From Dromiciops gliroides (taxonomy: Eukaryota; Chordata; Mammalia; Microbiotheria; Microbiotheriidae): DNA of 64,000 nt. The translations under genes were made by a program, and so were the position numbers. Position 1 is the stretch's first letter. Every line of letters begins with the position of its first letter. The notes under the pieces were generated by a model. It saw only the letters and a list, made by a program, of their open reading frames with translations, was not told the DNA's origin and made no database searches. Positions 59,721-64,000 of this stretch are shown here, one piece after another. The stretch covers positions 230,963,359 through 231,027,358 of the forward strand of contig NC_057866.1 in the NCBI RefSeq assembly GCF_019393635.1, given 5' to 3'.

Positions 59721-60005
59721 TTCTTTTCCCTTTTCAGTGGGATGTCCTTTAATCACTGGATTGAGATTTCTGCCTTTGTTTCTCCATTTCAGTCCTGGTC
59801 TTCTTTCTGAGAGGCTGCAGTAATTATTTTCCTTTTATTCATTGATTTGATTAGGGTACATCACACATTCCCTTTGATCTTCTGCCCCGCTCTTTCCTGT
59901 GCCCCGCTATTCTTCCCCCAAACACTGATTCACCTGCAGCTGACATGTTGTAAGGTTTAGTCAGCTGGGTTTTAGGCCTGTTCCTTCACCATTACTTCTT
60001 CAATT

Positions 60006-60146
60006 TTCTTGTGTACTTTTTTTTTTTTTTGCGGGGCAATGGGGGTTAGGTGACTTGCCCAGGGTCACACAGCCAGTAAGTATCAAGTGTCTGAGGCCGG
60101 TGCTTTATCCACTGCGCCACCTAGGCGCCCCTTCTTGTGTACTTTT
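60006..60146 (-). repeat. Short SINE with 15 bp target duplication
   Basis: Body 60021-60131 with an internal deletion. Duplication 'ttcttgtgtactttt' at 60006-60020 and 60132-60146. Confidence 0.93.
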
Positions 60147-60350
60147 AAAAAGAAATTTCTTAATGGTAACTCGGTTGCAATTTTGTTGTTGCTGTTTTTA
60201 ACACTGTGTCATTCTCTGTCTGGTTCCTTTTCCTTTTTTCTTAGGGTAATTAATTTTGTTACTTGTTTGTGTCTTTCTTAGTTGCTTAGTTGCATTTTTT
60301 GGCCTTTCTTGTATTTCTCTTATCTTTAGTGTTTGCAAAGCAAGTTATCT

Positions 60351-60382
<32 letters not shown>

Positions 60383-61036
60383 GGGAGGTGTAGGAATAAC
60401 TTAAGTGTCTCTTTCATTGAAAGTCCATTTTTTTTCATTGATTAGGTTCAGATTTGCAGAGTATATAACTTTGTGTATTTCTTCTGTTGTTTTTGGTGGG
60501 GGGGTGGACTTTTTAAGTTATTTGAATTTCCTTTCCTTTACATTTGAAGGTCTTTCTCCTGGTCATTTGCAGAATTTGGTGTTTTTCAATGGAATTGATG
60601 TTTGAATGAGGTAATGCATATAAAATCATAGATGCCTAATAAATGCCAGCTATTATTATCTTTTCTCTTTTTATCACTACATTAAAAAAAATTCATGCAC
60701 TTGGCTATATGGACTTCCCTATCATTACTCTCTTTAGTGTTGTTGGAATTTGGTCATATAGGTAGCAAAGAGATGTATTATGTTATTGTTGCTGAATAGA
60801 TAAAAGCTGATACAAATGTTTCATCATTCCTAATTCAGCATTAAAAAAAAAGAATGAAACCTAACAAAAGTTTATAAGGTTGGAAGAAAAAATAATTATG
60901 GTTACATATATTCTCAATTTTCAGATAAGTGCTGTGGGAAAAATGACATTTAGTGCCATGTTGGACCCATCTTGGTCCTCGAGTAGGTATCAATGAGCAA
61001 ACTGCATGAGTTTCACTGGTCTGGGAAAACACATAC
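60147..61036. other. Intronic, microsatellite only
   Basis: Contains a (TG)n tract at about 60355-60382; otherwise nothing recognised. Confidence 0.5.
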
Positions 61037-61106
61037 CTATTTGTCTTCGTTCTAGAGGTAGCTGGACAGCTGTCTGATCTGCAAATCTGCAAAGAATCAT
61101 GTGTTC
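61037..61106 (-). CDS. GSTCD: GSTCD, penultimate coding exon
   Basis: A 70 nt exon between a strong acceptor (T-rich tract, ccttttag) and donor GTATGT. It encodes 23 residues (EHMILCRFADQTAVQLP then LERRQI) plus one G of a split Gly codon, which the GC at 53998-53997 completes to give RRQIG-KQC. The recalled human protein reads ..FADQTAVQLPPQRRLIG.. here. It belongs to the C-terminal methyltransferase-like region. The next exon upstream, expected to encode the CPCCYG-containing part, was not found before the window's right edge. Confidence 0.94.
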
Positions 61107-61194
61107 CTAAAAGGAAAAAAAAAAGCAATAGAATAAGGCTTTATTTCAGGCTTCTGTTTCAGAGAAGTTTTTTGACTACTACTTAATCATGAAA

Positions 61195-61412
61195 TGAGAG
61201 GCAGCATGGCATTGTGGATAGCACTGGACTTGAAGCCAAGACTTGGGTTCAAGTCCCATCTCTGACACATCCTGGGTCTTTGATTCTGGGCATCTTTTTT
61301 TGACTTGAAATTACAGAGAAGGTACTGACCTGCATTGTGAGATGGAGTGTCCTCACTTTGGAGTTCCCTAATGCCAATGAAATCACAGGCTGAGTCCTTG
61401 TCCCTGAATAGT
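61195..61412 (+). repeat. Marsupial MIR-derived SINE (second type)
   Basis: 'ggcattgtggatagcactgg', 'ggtactgacctgcattgtga', 'ggagttccctaatgccaatg' and 'aaatcacagg'; same family as 40076-40305. Confidence 0.78.
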
Positions 61413-61718
61413 AAGGACATACCTCCACACTACCACCGCTCTTTACTATTTAACTCAACAAAAATTTATATTTTTTTCAAATAAAGTAAAATGTTTTCTT
61501 TTTTTCCTTCTAAATTAAGATTTTTGAAAAAGCATCTCCCAGAATACTGATCTTCAGGTGTAATTAATAAGTTATCTTCCAGTCCATTTTTCTGACCTAT
61601 GGCAACTGGCCAAAATCTGATTCCCAGATGAAAACTTTGAGCAATCAAGAACTGATCTGAGTTGTGACAACATTTTAACAATGGTTTTTCCCCCTTAAGA
61701 CATTTTTTTCTTTGAACG
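61413..61718. other. Intronic, no feature
   Basis: Nothing recognised. Confidence 0.45.
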
Positions 61719-61719
61719 C

Positions 61720-61968
61720 CAGTAATGATAATAGCTTACATTTTATATCACTTTCGGTACAAAGCACTTTTACATATATTATCTAATTTTATCTGCACAG
61801 TGAGGTAGGTAGTGCAAGTATCATTATCTTCATTTTGTAATTAAATAAACTGAGACTCAGAGAGCTTAAAAGACTTCCCATCATCACATGACTCCTAAGT
61901 GTCTAGGGGATCCTACCAACCTAAGTCTCCTGCCTCCACATCCAGCTCTTTTCACTAGAACACAGATT
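61720..61968 (-). repeat. MIR/THER1 SINE, nearly full length
   Basis: 'cttttacatatattatctaa', 'cagtgaggtaggtagtgcaa', 'actgagactcagagagctta' and 'ccagctcttttcactagaac'. Confidence 0.85.
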
Positions 61969-61969
61969 A

Positions 61970-62880
61970 GTAACAAAGTTCCATGCAAATGGTGCCCAGG
62001 GATTTTACCCAGTGACAGCAGGGAAAGGGAGAATTGGTAGATAATCTAGTGTTAGCTATTCCAGTCCTCAGGGATCTCTTCCTGACAGCTTAATCACTGC
62101 TATAATTCTCTGTTGCTTTGTCCCTTCCTTCTACCCACCCACCAATTTGGTAAAGATATATAATTAACTCTCATTTTTCTCTTGTCCCCTACAACTTTAT
62201 ATAAGTATTTCTGTACCTTACAAAAAAAGAGAACCTAATAGAAAGGTTGGAAATTATTTTCTACTGTGAAAAAAACTGAGTGTTTCCCTTCAGTGGCATA
62301 AATTTAGGAGGCTTTTTGTTACTGAAGGAGTAGGAGCCTTCAGAGGCAAATGGAGACCTAACCATTTTGTCCAGCGCTCTTAATTTATGTGTAGCAGAGC
62401 CAGAAGAGGGACAAATGCTAACAACTATTTCAGGTAGCACAGTGACACTTTCTAAGGAAACAAAGGCAGTTGAACAGAGGCTGAGTTCCTTTGTTCATTA
62501 AGGACAAGGTATCAATGCCAGGGAACATACAGTTAATGCTTAAAAAAAAGATATTTCTCCTGATTTTCATGTGCTTAAGAGAATAAAGGTGAACTAGAGA
62601 TATGGTTGTAAGGAAGGAATTCAAGTAAATTAGGTCTGAAAGATTTATTTGTTTTTAAAGCTAAGTGGAGAAAAGAGAACAATCAAAGAGAAGGCTAGAT
62701 GTTTAGGAAGGTTAACAGATGTAGAGGGAAGTCAGAACTATTCAGTACTTTCTTCCTCTGTCAGGGAGGATAAGCTTTGGAAAGGAAGGGGCAAAACAGA
62801 AATGACTGACAGCTAGTTAAGACTAATGGTAAATGAGAAGAAAGTAAGAGAGTACTTAGCTATCCTTAATGAGTTCAAGT
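61970..62880. other. Intronic, no feature
   Basis: No exon or confident repeat. The preceding GSTCD exon was searched for on the minus strand and not found. Confidence 0.5.
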
Positions 62881-62884
62881 CATT

Positions 62885-64000
62885 AGGCCCTAACATTTCA
62901 GGGTATAAGCATTTAGCAAGTGCTTCCTCGCTCCATCATCCTCTCTCTCTAATCTGTCCATCAAAATATCTAACTGGCATGACTGAACTGTTCAGTGATC
63001 AGTGAAAGTCTTCTGAGAATGGGAGAGATGCTTCAAGACTGGGGAAGAGCAGGTATTGTCCTGATTTTCAGAACAGGGAAAATTTTCAAGCTATTGGCTG
63101 GTAAGCCTGGCTTTCATTCCCAGTCAACTTCTAGAATGCATAATTGAAGGAAGGCTTGGAGAACATTTATAAAAAGGAAGTGAGGATTACAAAGAGCACG
63201 GTCATGCCTTACTAACCTCATTTCATTTGACAGGGTTACTAGACTGAACGATTAGTTGGAATGCTGTGTGTATGTATAAATAATTTATTGAGATCTCAGA
63301 AAAACATGACAATATATTTCATCATTGTCATGTAGAAAATTCAGACAATTTTGAGCCAGATGACTGTTCATTTAGATGGCTTTGGAGCTATTTGAATGGC
63401 AAGAGGTAAGCAACTGATGGAAGCCTTGGTCTCCAGTCTCTTAGAGATAATCTGAGCTTGAATCTATGGTATGTAACTTTTCTTAGTCAATGATTTCTAT
63501 AAAAGCATAGATACTATGCTTGCCACATTTACAGATTACACAAAGGTGGGAGGGATAGTTAGCACACTGAAAGATTAAAAAAAATCTTGAGGCCTTAAAC
63601 ATCAAGCTGAACCTAAGATGAAATTTAATAGTGACAAATACATGTGAGTTCAAAAAAATCACCTTTACAAATACAAGGTGGGGAACATATAAAAACAGTT
63701 TTACTGAAAAAGTTCTGGGAGCTCAATATGGCTCAATGAGATGTGTGACCGTTATGATAGCATGATAGGATAGTTAAGAAAGCTACTACTATTGTGATCT
63801 TGGGCTATATTAAGGCTGAGGCTGGGGAATTCTGACTTTACCAGACTACCTTTGGATTCCTGATGATTCACATAGGCATGCTGTATTTTAGAAAAATCAT
63901 GTCAAACTGAAGAGTTCAAGAGGCCATTCAGATCATGCCATATGAGCATCAGTTGGGATGTCTGAGAACAAGATGTCCTGAGAACAGGAGGGGGATAACT
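62885..64000 (+). mobile_element. CR1/L3 LINE relic, runs off the window
   Basis: Blocks in order: 'aattttcaagctattggctg', 'cttactaacctcatttcatt', 'gccacatttacagattacac' (catalytic-aspartate region), 'aaggtgggagggatagttag', 'aagatgaaatttaatagtga', 'tgtgatcttgggctatatta' and 'gaggccattcagatcatgcc'. Decayed throughout. The same family is seen at 34440-34990. Confidence 0.75.

Larger units (their letters stand above)
53999..61036 (-). other. GSTCD: Last intron of GSTCD
   Basis: About 7.04 kb, with donor GTATGT and an acceptor AG after a polypyrimidine tract. It carries at least five short or MIR-type SINEs, an L2-clade LINE relic, L1 and L2 ends and an ancient dispersed repeat, listed separately. 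Confidence 0.9.

Overview
The window is nuclear DNA from a marsupial. It is packed with metatherian retroelements: tRNA-derived short SINEs (about 150 bp, WSINE1/MAR1-like), longer MAR1-type SINEs, MIR/THER1 SINEs, L1 and HAL1-like LINEs, RTE-type, L2 and CR1/L3 LINEs. The short SINE body reads '..cttactagctgtgtgacc..' rather than the form I recall from the opossum Monodelphis, so an Australidelphian species is more likely; that is inference from memory.

Only one expressed host gene is supported: the 3' end of GSTCD on the minus strand. Its last two coding exons lie at 61037-61106 and 53862-53998. They join in phase across a 7.0 kb intron and are followed by a roughly 480 bp 3'UTR with a polyadenylation signal near 53.4 kb. 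Everything right of 53.4 kb is GSTCD intron and exon; everything left of it is downstream intergenic DNA. In human the next gene downstream is NPNT, but no exon of it is visible here.

Layout: 1-3 kb, a HAL1-like element and an older L1/HAL1 5' part. 3.8-4.7 kb, an RPL7A processed pseudogene. 5-14 kb, SINEs, a second HAL1-like copy, L2 and MIR. 14.1-21.7 kb, a nest of four retroelement insertions, each bounded by target-site duplications, including a nearly full-length L1. 22-29 kb, SINEs, L1 ends, a short retrovirus-type fragment that looks carried by LINE machinery (24.4-24.75 kb), and a full-length 7SL RNA pseudogene (27.5 kb). 30.3-31.8 kb, a UCP2 processed pseudogene with a long 5'UTR. 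33-41 kb, SINEs, MIRs and a CR1/L3 relic. 42-43.5 kb, a HAL1-like element with an 18 bp target duplication and an embedded SINE shared with the copy at position 1. 43.8-46.9 kb, an RTE-type LINE. 47-52 kb, L2, two short repeats that seem to share the RTE 3' end, and MIRs. 53.4-64 kb, GSTCD with intronic SINEs, an L2-clade LINE relic and a CR1/L3 relic running off the right edge.

The retroelements work as donors and carriers. The L1 machinery explains the three processed pseudogenes or RNA copies with target duplications or A-tails (RPL7A, UCP2, probably 7SL), the SINEs, and probably the retroviral-type fragment. No CRISPR, operon or prokaryotic system is present, and I found no wholly new system. 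The strongest unusual items are the HAL1 lineage that co-amplified with a captured SINE, the LINE-mobilised retroviral leader, and the long purine-rich ORF1-ORF2 spacer of the marsupial L1.
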